From an uncultured Lachnospiraceae bacterium (lineage in GTDB: Bacteria > Bacillota > Clostridia > Lachnospirales > Lachnospiraceae), in NCBI GenBank assembly GCA_910578845.1, contig CAJTSL010000072.1:1-15424 (forward strand): a stretch of 15,424 nucleotides of DNA, written 5' to 3'. Every line of letters starts with the position of its first letter. Positions within the stretch are counted from its first letter, which is position 1. Positions 7,367 through 14,447 of this stretch are shown here, piece after piece. Under the pieces are notes generated by a model. The model worked only from the letters and a program-made list of their open reading frames with translations. It ran no database searches and had not been told where the DNA came from. A program made the position numbers and the translations under genes.

Positions 7367-8020
7367 TTACCTCCACAGATCGGATAGGAAATACATGAGC
7401 GCTGCCCAGGTATAGACGGAATAGAAAGTACCGTCCGTATCTTTTCCGGATTTTAAAATGGCTCTTGCCTCTGCGGCGGTAAGCAGGCGGAAGCCATGGA
7501 ACAATTCGCTGCCGATTGCTCCTTTCTGGGATAGCATTGATAAGTCCTGCAAATGGATGAGCGCGCACGCTAACGCATTGCTTTCGTCTGTCATGCCCGG
7601 AGATGAGAACAAGAGCGGATTGATAATGTTTAAGGAATCACTGCTTTGTAATATAATGCCGGTTTCTTCTTCTAATTCCCGCGCTGCGGCGGAGAGGATG
7701 GGATTCTCTGCGGCCTCATCTTCGGCATCTAGCAGTCCGGCTGGCGGGCTAAGCAGGAACTGGCCGGCAGGATAACGGTATTCTTCCGTTAACAGAAGCT
7801 TTGGCTCTTGCTCCTTTTCAAGAATGATAACCACGCATGTCACTGCATCCGGCAGCATTGCACGGAATTCTTCATCAGTCTTGATGGCGGCAAGCCTGTC
7901 TTTCGTTCTCCGGCTGGCATTATAATAATGGCAGTCTTTGGCGTATTGTAAATCGAAGACGTTGATATATTTGGATGTAAATAGGGGTTCTACATTTTCT
8001 TTACGGATCACAGGTTTCAT
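7367..8020 (-). CDS. Nudix hydrolase, ADP-ribose pyrophosphatase-like
   Basis: A 217-residue protein that would hydrolyse an ADP-ribose-type nucleoside diphosphate. The Nudix box ends canonically as RELEEETGI (114-122) and begins at Gly95. There are 18 residues between that Gly and the Arg, where the standard box has 13, so a 5-residue insertion (around AEDEAAENP) sits inside the motif. FSSPGMTDES (138-147) lies about 17 residues downstream of the box, as in ADP-ribose pyrophosphatases. ATG 8020 is preferred because AAAGGA precedes it at 7 bases; an in-frame ATG at 8047 (MSKKRK) has no clear ribosome site. It is the first gene of a two-gene operon with DUF2971 and is divergent from vanR. Confidence 0.88.
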   Translation of the reverse strand: MKPVIRKENVEPLFTSKYINVFDLQYAKDCHYYNASRRTKDRLAAIKTDEEFRAMLPDAVTCVVIILEKEQEPKLLLTEEYRYPAGQFLLSPPAGLLDAEDEAAENPILSAAARELEEETGIILQSSDSLNIINPLLFSSPGMTDESNALACALIHLQDLSMLSQKGAIGSELFHGFRLLTAAEARAILKSGKDTDGTFYSVYTWAALMYFLSDLWR

Positions 8021-8063
8021 GGCGCCGTCCTTTCTTTTCTTGCTCATGATAGGATTTTAGAAT

Positions 8064-8092
8064 ATTGTACAACGGGCAGTGGCAGTTGTCAA
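8064..8092 (-). promoter_or_regulatory. Promoter of the Nudix-DUF2971 operon
   Basis: On the minus strand, TTGACA (8092-8087) and TACAAT (8069-8064) are exactly 17 bp apart. The -35 box lies in the first unit of the tandem repeat array, so any protein bound there would contact this promoter. Confidence 0.82.
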
Positions 8093-8182
8093 AGAGTTGC
8101 CAAAGAGCTGCCAAAGAGTTTCAAAGAGCTGCCAGAGAGTTGCCAAAGAGTTTCAGAGAGCTGCCAGAGAGTTATCAAAGAG
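8086..8182. repeat. Tandem array of nine 10-11 bp units, candidate response-regulator binding array
   Basis: The units, on the plus strand, have the form TTGCCAAAGAG. They start at 8086, 8097, 8108, 8119 (10 bp), 8129, 8140, 8151 (10 bp), 8161 and 8172. The CAAAGAG/CAGAGAG part is nearly invariant while the first bases alternate TTG, CTG and TT. Related words CTGCCAG (8197-8203) and TTGCCAA (8211-8217) follow. A period of one helical turn matches the direct-repeat boxes of OmpR/PhoB-class regulators such as the Pho box. The array lies between the Nudix operon and vanR. Slippage of a simple repeat without function is the alternative. Confidence 0.75.
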
Positions 8183-8210
8183 TTGATATATAAAAACTGC
8201 CAGGCGAAAC

Positions 8211-8282
8211 TTGCCAAGTCTTAGACCGGTATGATAATCTTATGGGGGGATAGGTTGAAAAATCGTGCTGGTATGATATTAT
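8211..8282 (+). promoter_or_regulatory. Candidate promoters of vanR-vanS
   Basis: Two overlapping possibilities exist. TTGCCA (8211-8216) pairs with GATAAT (8233-8238) at 16 bp. TTGAAA (8255-8260) pairs with TATTAT (8277-8282) at 16 bp. The sequence GGTATGATA occurs in both (8229-8237 and 8270-8278). The second lies 54 bp before the vanR start. The 14-base word shared with the BlaI leader covers its -35 box. Confidence 0.5.
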
Positions 8283-8335
8283 AAAATAACAATAGTTATC
8301 AATGAGGCTTTACAACTTGTTTGGAGGAAAACCGG

Positions 8336-9037
8336 ATGGGAGAAGCGATTCTGATCGTGGATGATGAAAAGGAGATTGCAGACTTATTGGAGCTTTATCT
8401 GCAAAACGATGGCTATACGGTATATAAATTCTATAATGGCACGGATGCTTTGCGCTGTGTAGAAGAAACGGAGCTGGATTTGGCAATTCTGGATATTATG
8501 CTGCCTGACCTGGATGGGTTTCATATTTGCCGGAAAATCAGGGAGCAGTTTTACTTTCCGGTGATCATGCTAACGGCAAAAGGAGAAGACAGGGATAAAA
8601 TCATGGGATTGACGATAGGAGCCGATGATTATATTACGAAGCCGTTTAATCCGTTGGAGGTCGTGGCAAGGGTAAAGACAGGACTAAGAAGGTATAAGCG
8701 TTACAATAGCCATGCGGAAAGAAAGCCGCCGGAAGTAAATGAGCATGATATCAGAGGATTGCTGATCAATAAAGATGCGCATAAGTGTTGGCTGTACGGA
8801 AAAGAAATTGCGCTGACGCCGATTGAATTTTCTATTCTTTGGTATCTGTGCGAGCGTCAGGGAATGGTCGTGCCGTCTGAGGAACTTTTCGAAGCTGTGT
8901 GGGGAGAGAAATATCTGGATCAAAATAATACGGTGATGGCGCATATCGGCAGGCTGCGGGAGAAACTCCATGAGTCAGCGAAGAAGCCAAAATTCATCGT
9001 CAACGTATGGGGAGTGGGATATACCATTGAAAAATAA
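8336..9037 (+). CDS. vanR: VanR-like response regulator, OmpR/PhoB class
   Basis: A 233-residue DNA-binding response regulator. The receiver domain (about 4-115) has the acidic pair Asp9-Asp10, phospho-acceptor Asp53 (LAILDIMLPD), Thr80 and Lys102 (YITKPF). The winged-helix effector domain spans about 130-231 (LTPIEFSILWYL, NTVMAHIGRLREKL, VWGVGYTIE). The N-terminal stretch ILIVDDEKEIADLLELYL and GLTIGADDYITKPF closely resemble my recollection of VanR proteins from vancomycin-resistance operons. ATG 8336 is chosen over an in-frame TTG at 8321 because GGAGG (8323-8327) sits 8 bases before it. It is coupled to the kinase by an 11-base overlap. Likely targets are the 11-bp repeats upstream and the promoter before the ligase. 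Confidence 0.88.
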   Translation: MGEAILIVDDEKEIADLLELYLQNDGYTVYKFYNGTDALRCVEETELDLAILDIMLPDLDGFHICRKIREQFYFPVIMLTAKGEDRDKIMGLTIGADDYITKPFNPLEVVARVKTGLRRYKRYNSHAERKPPEVNEHDIRGLLINKDAHKCWLYGKEIALTPIEFSILWYLCERQGMVVPSEELFEAVWGEKYLDQNNTVMAHIGRLREKLHESAKKPKFIVNVWGVGYTIEK

Positions 9038-10181
9038 GGCGTTTTACAAAGAAAGATACCAAAAGCTGAGAAAAAAGGATGAATTTAGGCATTTTAAGGC
9101 GAAAATGCTATATCGCATGGTTTGGATGGTAGTGTTTGCTCTTTTCGCAATTATCATGCTGTATTCATTTTTCCTTCATGGACGTTTTGCGGATTGGATC
9201 GTGAAAGTGTACCAGAAGCTATTCAGATTGGAATATGCGACTGCCAGGAGCTTATATCAATGGACAATACGGAATCATATCGAAATAGTGTTCTATGTTG
9301 CGATAGTAATTTTGTTTATCTTGATCTTCCGGCTATATTTGAATTGGTTTATGAAGTATTTTACACAGATTAACGAAGGGATGGACAACCTTGTCCGGGA
9401 AGATGCCAGCGAGGTTTCGCTCTCTCCCGAATTGTATGCGATAGAACGGAAAATGAATGCAGTGAAACACACGATCGTCATGCAGAATAATGAGCGCCAG
9501 GCGGAAGAACAGAAGAAAAATGATCTAATCATGTATCTTGCGCACGATTTGAAGACGCCGCTTGCTTCGGTAATCGGTTACTTGAACTTATTGCGTGACG
9601 AAGAAGAGATTTCGGAAGAGTTAAGAAAGAAATATCTTGCCGTATCGTTGGATAAGGCGGAACGGTTAGAAGATTTGATCGATGAATTCTTCGAAATCGC
9701 AAAGTATAATTTATCTTATATTACGTTGCAATATAGCAGGATCAACTTAAAAAGGCTGTTTGAAATGCTGTTGTATGAATTTGCGCCGATGTTACAGGAG
9801 AACGACCTGACGTGCCGCTTGCAGATAGAAGAGGATGTCATGTTGCGCTGCGATGCGGATAAGATGCAGCGAGTCTTCGATAATTTACTCAGAAATGCGG
9901 TGTATTATAGTCATGGCGGAACTGAGATTGGGATTACCGCGACATGTCAGGATGGGGAAACGGAGATCCGGTTCGCCAATCATGGGGATGTCCTTTCGGA
10001 AGAGAAAATAGAGCGGATGTTCGAACGCTTTACCAGGCTGGACACTTCGCGAAGCACGGATAAAGGCGGGGCAGGGTTAGGGCTTGCCATTGCCAGACAG
10101 ATCATAGAGCTTCATGGCGGGGTTATAACAGTGCAAAGTGAAGATAATATCATAACATTTGTTATAAAATTACCTGTCTGA
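9027..10181 (+). CDS. vanS: VanS-like sensor histidine kinase
   Basis: A 384-residue membrane sensor kinase (length from TTG 9027). There are two membrane helices, about 31-50 and 85-105, with a short extracytoplasmic loop of roughly 35 residues between them, then a HAMP-like linker. The H-box MYLAHDLKTPLASVIGYL carries phospho-acceptor His173. The N-box DNLLRNA (Asn286, Asn290), F-box FERFTRLD and G-box GGAGLGLA (347-354) are intact, so the kinase should be active. It resembles VanA/VanB-class VanS. TTG 9027 is preferred: GGAGTGG (9011-9017) precedes it, it overlaps the vanR stop by 11 bases, and the protein then begins with LKNK as VanS does. ATG 8970 in the same frame would add 19 unlikely residues inside vanR. 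The signal may be a glycopeptide or wall damage. Confidence 0.88.
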   Translation: MKNKAFYKERYQKLRKKDEFRHFKAKMLYRMVWMVVFALFAIIMLYSFFLHGRFADWIVKVYQKLFRLEYATARSLYQWTIRNHIEIVFYVAIVILFILIFRLYLNWFMKYFTQINEGMDNLVREDASEVSLSPELYAIERKMNAVKHTIVMQNNERQAEEQKKNDLIMYLAHDLKTPLASVIGYLNLLRDEEEISEELRKKYLAVSLDKAERLEDLIDEFFEIAKYNLSYITLQYSRINLKRLFEMLLYEFAPMLQENDLTCRLQIEEDVMLRCDADKMQRVFDNLLRNAVYYSHGGTEIGITATCQDGETEIRFANHGDVLSEEKIERMFERFTRLDTSRSTDKGGAGLGLAIARQIIELHGGVITVQSEDNIITFVIKLPV

Positions 10182-10193
10182 CAAAGGCTATCT

Positions 10194-10243
10194 TAAGAAG
10201 ATCATAAGAAATTCCGTAGTAAATCTTCATTATATAGTAAGAG
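10194..10243 (+). promoter_or_regulatory. Candidate VanR-binding direct repeats
   Basis: TAAGAA occurs at 10194-10199 and 10205-10210, 11 bp apart. TAAGAG occurs at 10238-10243, exactly 33 bp (three units) further. This phasing matches the array at 8086-8182, whose constant part also contains AAGAG. The repeats end just upstream of the region where the -35 box of the ligase promoter would lie, the usual place for an activating response regulator. Confidence 0.4.
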
Positions 10244-10256
10244 GAAATGCGTAAAT

Positions 10257-10307
10257 GACGCTTTTGGAATTGGTACAATGAATGTGCCAGTACAGAAGCG
10301 TCTTTTT
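10257..10307 (+). terminator. Terminator after vanS with a nested promoter for the ligase
   Basis: GACGCTT (10257-10263) pairs with AAGCGTC (10296-10302), followed by TTTTT (10303-10307). Inside the loop, GGTAC (10272-10276) can pair with GTGCC. The same loop holds an extended -10 element TGGTACAAT (10271-10279) with no good -35 box, which is typical of an activated promoter. The vanRS transcript would stop here while the ligase starts its own message near 10286. Confidence 0.65.
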
Positions 10308-10348
10308 ATCATGCAGGCGCTTAATCGTAGCGGGAGAAAGGAATGTAA

Positions 10349-11398
10349 GTGAATATGAGGAGAATCAAGATAGCAGTTATATTCGGGGGATGTTCCACGG
10401 AGTATGAAGTGTCATTGCAATCGGCATCGGCTGTATTGGCACATATGGATGCGGACAAATATGAGATCCTGCCCATCGGGATTACAAGGAGCGGGACATG
10501 GTATCACTATACGGGAGATAAGAAAAGGATTGCCGATGGTAGCTGGGCGCAGGATATGGAAAACCTGTCTCTAGTTGTCGCCTCGGGAAATACATCTATG
10601 AAAGGATTCCTCGAACTTTCGGAAGATCAATATCATTTACTTGCCGTTGACCTGGTTTTCCCTGTACTGCATGGAAAGAATGGAGAAGATGGCACTGTAC
10701 AGGGGATCTTTGAGATGGCGGGCATGCCTGTTGTCGGATGCGATACGCTCTCATCAGCGATCTGTATGGACAAGGATCGGGCGCACAAGCTAGTCAGCCT
10801 TGCAGGAATAGCCGTGCCTAAGGCGCTGACAATTAATGGGGGTGGCATAGAAACGGTAGGGAGGATAGAGAACGTCTTATCTTATCCGCTGTTTGTGAAA
10901 CCTGTCCGTTCCGGTTCATCTTTCGGCATCACGAAGGTGGAAGGGAGAGAGTGCCTGGAGGCGGCAATAGCGCTTGCACTAAAATATGACAATACTGTCA
11001 TAGCCGAGGAGGCGGTCGAAGGATTTGAGGTAGGGTGCGCCATACTTGGCAAGGATGAGCTGATAGTTGGCAGAGTAGATGAGATTGCGCTTTCAGGAGG
11101 CTTCTTTGATTATACGGAAAAGTATACGCTGCAAACATCGAAGATCTATATGCCTGCCAGAGTGGACGCGGAAACAGAGGCACGGATACAGGAGGCTGCC
11201 GTTACCGCGTACCGGGCGCTTGGCTGTTCCGGATTTGCCAGAGTGGATATGTTTTATACGCCGTCTGGAGAAATTGTCTTTCATGAGGCCAATACCATCC
11301 CTGGCTTGACATCACATAGCCGCTATCCCAATATGATGAAAGGAATCGGGCTTTCTTTATCCCAGATATTGGATCAATTGATAGCGCTGTATGTGTAA
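10349..11398 (+). CDS. vanG: VanG-like D-Ala-D-Ser-type ligase
   Basis: A 349-residue cytoplasmic ATP-grasp ligase that joins D-Ala to a second D-amino acid for the end of the peptidoglycan stem. Features are IFGGCSTEYEVSLQSA (11-26) with Glu18, LFVKPVRSGSSFG (181-193) with ATP-binding Lys184, omega-loop GFFDYTEKYT (251-260), metal ligands Asp300 (RVD), Glu313 and Asn315. The sequence resembles enterococcal VanG far more than ordinary Ddl (ITRSGTWYHYTG, SHSRYPNMMKGIGL). Asp244, Phe253 and Arg325 match the VanG residues Asp243, Phe252 and Arg324 reported to determine D-Ser selectivity. Where VanG, as I recall it, has NEVNT there is HEANT. The start is GTG 10349, 6 bases after AAAGGA, giving VanG's length. 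No vanXY or vanT follows. An ordinary D-Ala-D-Ala ligase is the alternative. Confidence 0.85.
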   Translation: MNMRRIKIAVIFGGCSTEYEVSLQSASAVLAHMDADKYEILPIGITRSGTWYHYTGDKKRIADGSWAQDMENLSLVVASGNTSMKGFLELSEDQYHLLAVDLVFPVLHGKNGEDGTVQGIFEMAGMPVVGCDTLSSAICMDKDRAHKLVSLAGIAVPKALTINGGGIETVGRIENVLSYPLFVKPVRSGSSFGITKVEGRECLEAAIALALKYDNTVIAEEAVEGFEVGCAILGKDELIVGRVDEIALSGGFFDYTEKYTLQTSKIYMPARVDAETEARIQEAAVTAYRALGCSGFARVDMFYTPSGEIVFHEANTIPGLTSHSRYPNMMKGIGLSLSQILDQLIALYV

Positions 11399-11418
11399 AG
11401 GTAAGGAGGAGAAGGCGA

Positions 11419-11544
11419 GTGCAGCGGCAGAATGGATATTCGTGTGGATCAGCTTGCGGTTGCTGTTTTTATAAGAATTTAATAGCATATTTCTTTACCA
11501 TGTCGGTGGGTTATGATAAGATGAAGAAAAGCATTCCCATATAA
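11419..11544 (+). CDS. Possible 41-residue Cys-rich peptide
   Basis: A GTG-initiated reading frame of 41 codons ends at TAA 11542-11544. AAGGAGG stands 9 bases before the GTG, only a few bases after the ligase stop, so it would be translated from the ligase message. The peptide begins VQRQNGYSCGSACGCCFYKN and holds four Cys within eight residues, then a short hydrophobic part (LIAYFFTM) and a basic end. I do not recognise it. It could be a real small membrane or metal-binding peptide, a leftover of a lost gene, or chance. Confidence 0.35.
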   Translation: MQRQNGYSCGSACGCCFYKNLIAYFFTMSVGYDKMKKSIPI

Positions 11545-11545
11545 T
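11540..11545 (+). promoter_or_regulatory. Possible -10 box of the hybrid kinase gene
   Basis: A perfect TATAAT overlaps the stop codon of the small reading frame, 42 bp before the kinase start. No good -35 box lies 16-18 bp upstream, so it is weak or activated. A stem TGCCTG (11552-11557) with CAGGCA (11568-11573) would lie in the leader just before the ribosome site. Read-through from the ligase is also possible. Confidence 0.35.
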
Positions 11546-11587
11546 GGAAGTTGCCTGGCTACCGGAACAGGCAGAAAGAGGGAAGAT

Positions 11588-14230
11588 ATGATCATACATA
11601 TTTTAGTGAATTTGATTCAGCTTATCGGGATCTTAGTGCCGTTTGCAGGCTGTGTCGTCTTGTTGAAAAGGGTGAAGAGCAATTCTTCGATGTATCTTTT
11701 GCTGGCTAATCTCGGTTGCCTGATCATCAATGGCAGTTATATGTTGCTGCTCTTATCCAATACATATGAAGGGGCGCAGATTGCGCTGAAGATGGAATAT
11801 TTCGGCAATGTAGTCTTTTATCTGATGTTTGCCATGTTCTTATGGTCTTATTTGCGGATAAAGCGGTATAAGTGGGCAGTAGCGTTTATTTCTTTCTGGT
11901 CAGTCTTGGATGTTGCGTTTCTGGTGATGATATGGCTGGGAGACGGATTTGGCCTCGTGTTCCAGAATCTGGATTTTACATGGAATGAAAGAGCAGGGCT
12001 TGTCATGATCCATGCTACGCCGGGCATTCTATATTTCTTGCATTATTGTATCATCTGCGTGATCGGATTATGCGGTATGATCTATACGCTGGTGCGGATG
12101 GCGCTTGTACAGATTAAATCGGAAAGGAATAACCTGGCAAGGCTTGTACTGGCACAGTTTGTGATCGTTGCGTCGCTGGCGCTGATGTTATGGTTTAGTT
12201 TTTCTTTTGACATTGTCCCGATCTGTGCGTCGCTCTCAATTCTGTCCATCATTATCAGTATCCATCGGGATGAATTTTTCGGGATTACAGAAATTGGGCA
12301 GCAATGGGTATTTGAGCAGATGGAGGATGCTTTTGTCATAGTTGATGAGATGTACGGGTATTTGGACTCAAACGCTTATGCCAGGAAGATTTTCCCGGAG
12401 CTTGCCCGTATGCATAAAAATGAAATGGTATCGGGCGAAATCTGCCATCTTATTATGAACCGCGATAAATTCCAGAAAGTGCAGGGAAAGTATTATAATA
12501 AGAAAGTAATGGAGATCCAGGAAAAAGGAAAGCTTACCGGCTATAGCGTCTTATTGGTGGACATTACGGAGCAGTATGAGCTGATGGAGCGCGTCAGACA
12601 GGAAAAAGAACGTGCGGATGCGGCAAATCAGGCGAAAACAGCGTTTGTATCGAATATATCCCATGAAATCCGCACGCCGATGAATGCGATCGTTGGCATG
12701 ACCCAGATTATGCTCCGGCGTGATTTGCCGAAGCAGGATAAAGAATATTTGATGAATATACGAAATTCCGGCAATGCTTTGTTGGCGATGATCAATGACC
12801 TTTTGGATATGTCTAAGATAGAGTCGGGGAAGATGGAGCTGGTGGACGAAGAATATAGTTTTATGTCTATGCTAAGCGACCTTGGCATGATTATCTTAAA
12901 CCGGATCGGCGCAAAGCCGGTGGAATTGTTATTTGATATTGATGAGGCTCTTCCGGTGAAATTGTACGGGGATGCGTTACGGATACGCCAGGTCATTATT
13001 AATCTCATGAATAATGCCACGAAATTCACAGAGGAAGGGCATGTATGTCTTACTGTAAAAGTGAAGCAGATATTACAGGACGATATAGAACTGTTCGTTT
13101 CCGTGAAAGATACCGGGCAGGGGATCCGCGAAGAAGACTTGCATAAGCTGTTTGGCTCTTTCCAGCAGGTAGATACGAAGAAAAACCATCATAAGGAAGG
13201 GACGGGACTTGGGTTATCTATATCCAAACAGTTGGTAGAGCTGATGAACGGCAACATTGGTGTGAAAAGCGAGTATGGAAAAGGAAGCGAGTTTTATTTT
13301 ACAATCCATCAGCGTATTGTAGATGGCGAGAAAGCCGCTCGTATTGGGAAAGAGCAGGATGTCATCATTGCGGGAAAGATGAAGAATGTCGCGGCAGAAG
13401 CGTTATTAAAGGATCTTGCCGGGCGTTTTCAGCTTCCCTTTGCAGAAGACATTGTATCAGCAGAGCTGACAGCGCCTTCCATGATTTATTTTACAGATTG
13501 CTATGAGGAGCTGGACGCGGAAGTAAAACAAAAACTGAAGGAATGTCATGCGCTGGTATGTGGCCTGCTCAATCCAATGACAGAGAATGCATTCCCGGAA
13601 GATATGCTGACGGTCAACAAGCCGCTTTATAGTTATAATTTCTGTCATATTGTCGAGAACGGAGAGGACATAGCGGAAAGGGAGATACAGCGCAGAGAGC
13701 CTGGGACAGCAGAAGGCGGCTCAATTGGCAAAGATGGGGATGCTCCGGGACATAGCGGATTGGATAAGCGCTATGCTACAGGCATGGAGCTGTCTGATGG
13801 ACAGATCGAGGAAGAGGACGAGATGAAGTTCACGGCGCCGGAAGCAAGCGTCTTAATCGTGGATGATAACGAGATAAACTGTATGGTGGCGGAAGAGATG
13901 TTAAGGCCGCTACAGATGCGGATGGAGATTGCTTCTGATGGTAAGGCGGCTCTTTCGCTTGTACAAGAGAATACATATGATTTGGTCTTCATGGATCATC
14001 TGATGCCCGTCATGGATGGTGTGGAGGCGGCAAAGGCGATCCGGAAACTGCCTGGAGAATATTACCGGAAGCTGCCTATTATTGCATTGACAGGCAATAC
14101 GGCGAAAGAGCAGCGGGAAGAATACCGTCAGGCAGGGATGGACGATTATCTGTCGAAACCGCTTGATATGGCTGATATTTACCGGATGGTACGTAAATGG
14201 GCGCCGGATAAGATCCAACAGAATACGTAG
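11588..14230 (+). CDS. 7TM hybrid histidine kinase with degenerate and true receiver domains
   Basis: An 880-residue membrane kinase. Residues 1-228 hold about seven membrane helices, like the N-terminal 7TM histidine kinase sensor module. A PAS-like domain spans about 236-328 (MEDAFVIVDEMYGYLDSNA), followed by a short coiled coil to about 350. The HisKA domain has NISHEIRTPMNAIVGMTQ with His359. The ATPase domain has NNATKF (475-480), DTGQGI (508-513) and GTGLGLS (538-544). Residues about 590-690 look receiver-like but lack the acidic pair and phospho-acceptor. After a low-complexity linker (about 695-750), a true receiver (754-869) has Asp759-Asp760, Asp803, Thr835 and Lys857. There is no HPt domain or DNA-binding domain, so an outside partner is needed. 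The ribosome site AGAGGGAAG precedes ATG 11588. Signal and output are unknown. Confidence 0.9.
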   Translation: MIIHILVNLIQLIGILVPFAGCVVLLKRVKSNSSMYLLLANLGCLIINGSYMLLLLSNTYEGAQIALKMEYFGNVVFYLMFAMFLWSYLRIKRYKWAVAFISFWSVLDVAFLVMIWLGDGFGLVFQNLDFTWNERAGLVMIHATPGILYFLHYCIICVIGLCGMIYTLVRMALVQIKSERNNLARLVLAQFVIVASLALMLWFSFSFDIVPICASLSILSIIISIHRDEFFGITEIGQQWVFEQMEDAFVIVDEMYGYLDSNAYARKIFPELARMHKNEMVSGEICHLIMNRDKFQKVQGKYYNKKVMEIQEKGKLTGYSVLLVDITEQYELMERVRQEKERADAANQAKTAFVSNISHEIRTPMNAIVGMTQIMLRRDLPKQDKEYLMNIRNSGNALLAMINDLLDMSKIESGKMELVDEEYSFMSMLSDLGMIILNRIGAKPVELLFDIDEALPVKLYGDALRIRQVIINLMNNATKFTEEGHVCLTVKVKQILQDDIELFVSVKDTGQGIREEDLHKLFGSFQQVDTKKNHHKEGTGLGLSISKQLVELMNGNIGVKSEYGKGSEFYFTIHQRIVDGEKAARIGKEQDVIIAGKMKNVAAEALLKDLAGRFQLPFAEDIVSAELTAPSMIYFTDCYEELDAEVKQKLKECHALVCGLLNPMTENAFPEDMLTVNKPLYSYNFCHIVENGEDIAEREIQRREPGTAEGGSIGKDGDAPGHSGLDKRYATGMELSDGQIEEEDEMKFTAPEASVLIVDDNEINCMVAEEMLRPLQMRMEIASDGKAALSLVQENTYDLVFMDHLMPVMDGVEAAKAIRKLPGEYYRKLPIIALTGNTAKEQREEYRQAGMDDYLSKPLDMADIYRMVRKWAPDKIQQNT

Positions 14231-14348
14231 ATCACAACCGTATAAGCGCATAGGCTTTGCTCCACAGCAGATTAAGGCAGTTTTACAACATTTTTCTTAT
14301 GGCGGGCGCACTATTCTCCGAAATAGATAATGAATGGAGAGCAGAATT

Positions 14349-14390
14349 CCTACCAAGGGCTCAACGTTGCACCGTTGGGACTGTGGCAGG
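14349..14390 (+). promoter_or_regulatory. Structured hairpin in the leader of the FlxA-like gene
   Basis: The inner stem CTCAACG (14360-14366) pairs with CGTTGGG (14373-14379), one G-U pair, around a TTGCAC loop. After a 4/4 internal loop the outer part CCTACCA (14349-14355) pairs with TGGCAGG (14384-14390) with one mismatch. There is no T-run, so it is not an intrinsic terminator. I see no clear promoter between 14231 and 14447. Confidence 0.35.
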
Positions 14391-14447
14391 CCTGACGGAT
14401 CCAAGTGAAAATAGAAATGGATTTCAAATTAAGAATCAGGAGGATGA

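Noticed and set aside
8086..8182. CRISPR array
   Set aside because: Units are only 10-11 bp and abut directly, with no spacers and no cas genes nearby.
8970..9026. ATG 8970 as the vanS start
   Set aside because: It would overlap vanR by 68 bases and adds a sequence unlike VanS; TTG 9027 has a ribosome site and gives the usual VanS length.
14231..14447. Cyclic di-GMP riboswitch ahead of the FlxA-like gene
   Set aside because: The hairpin lacks the conserved bases I know for the GEMM-I or class II motifs.
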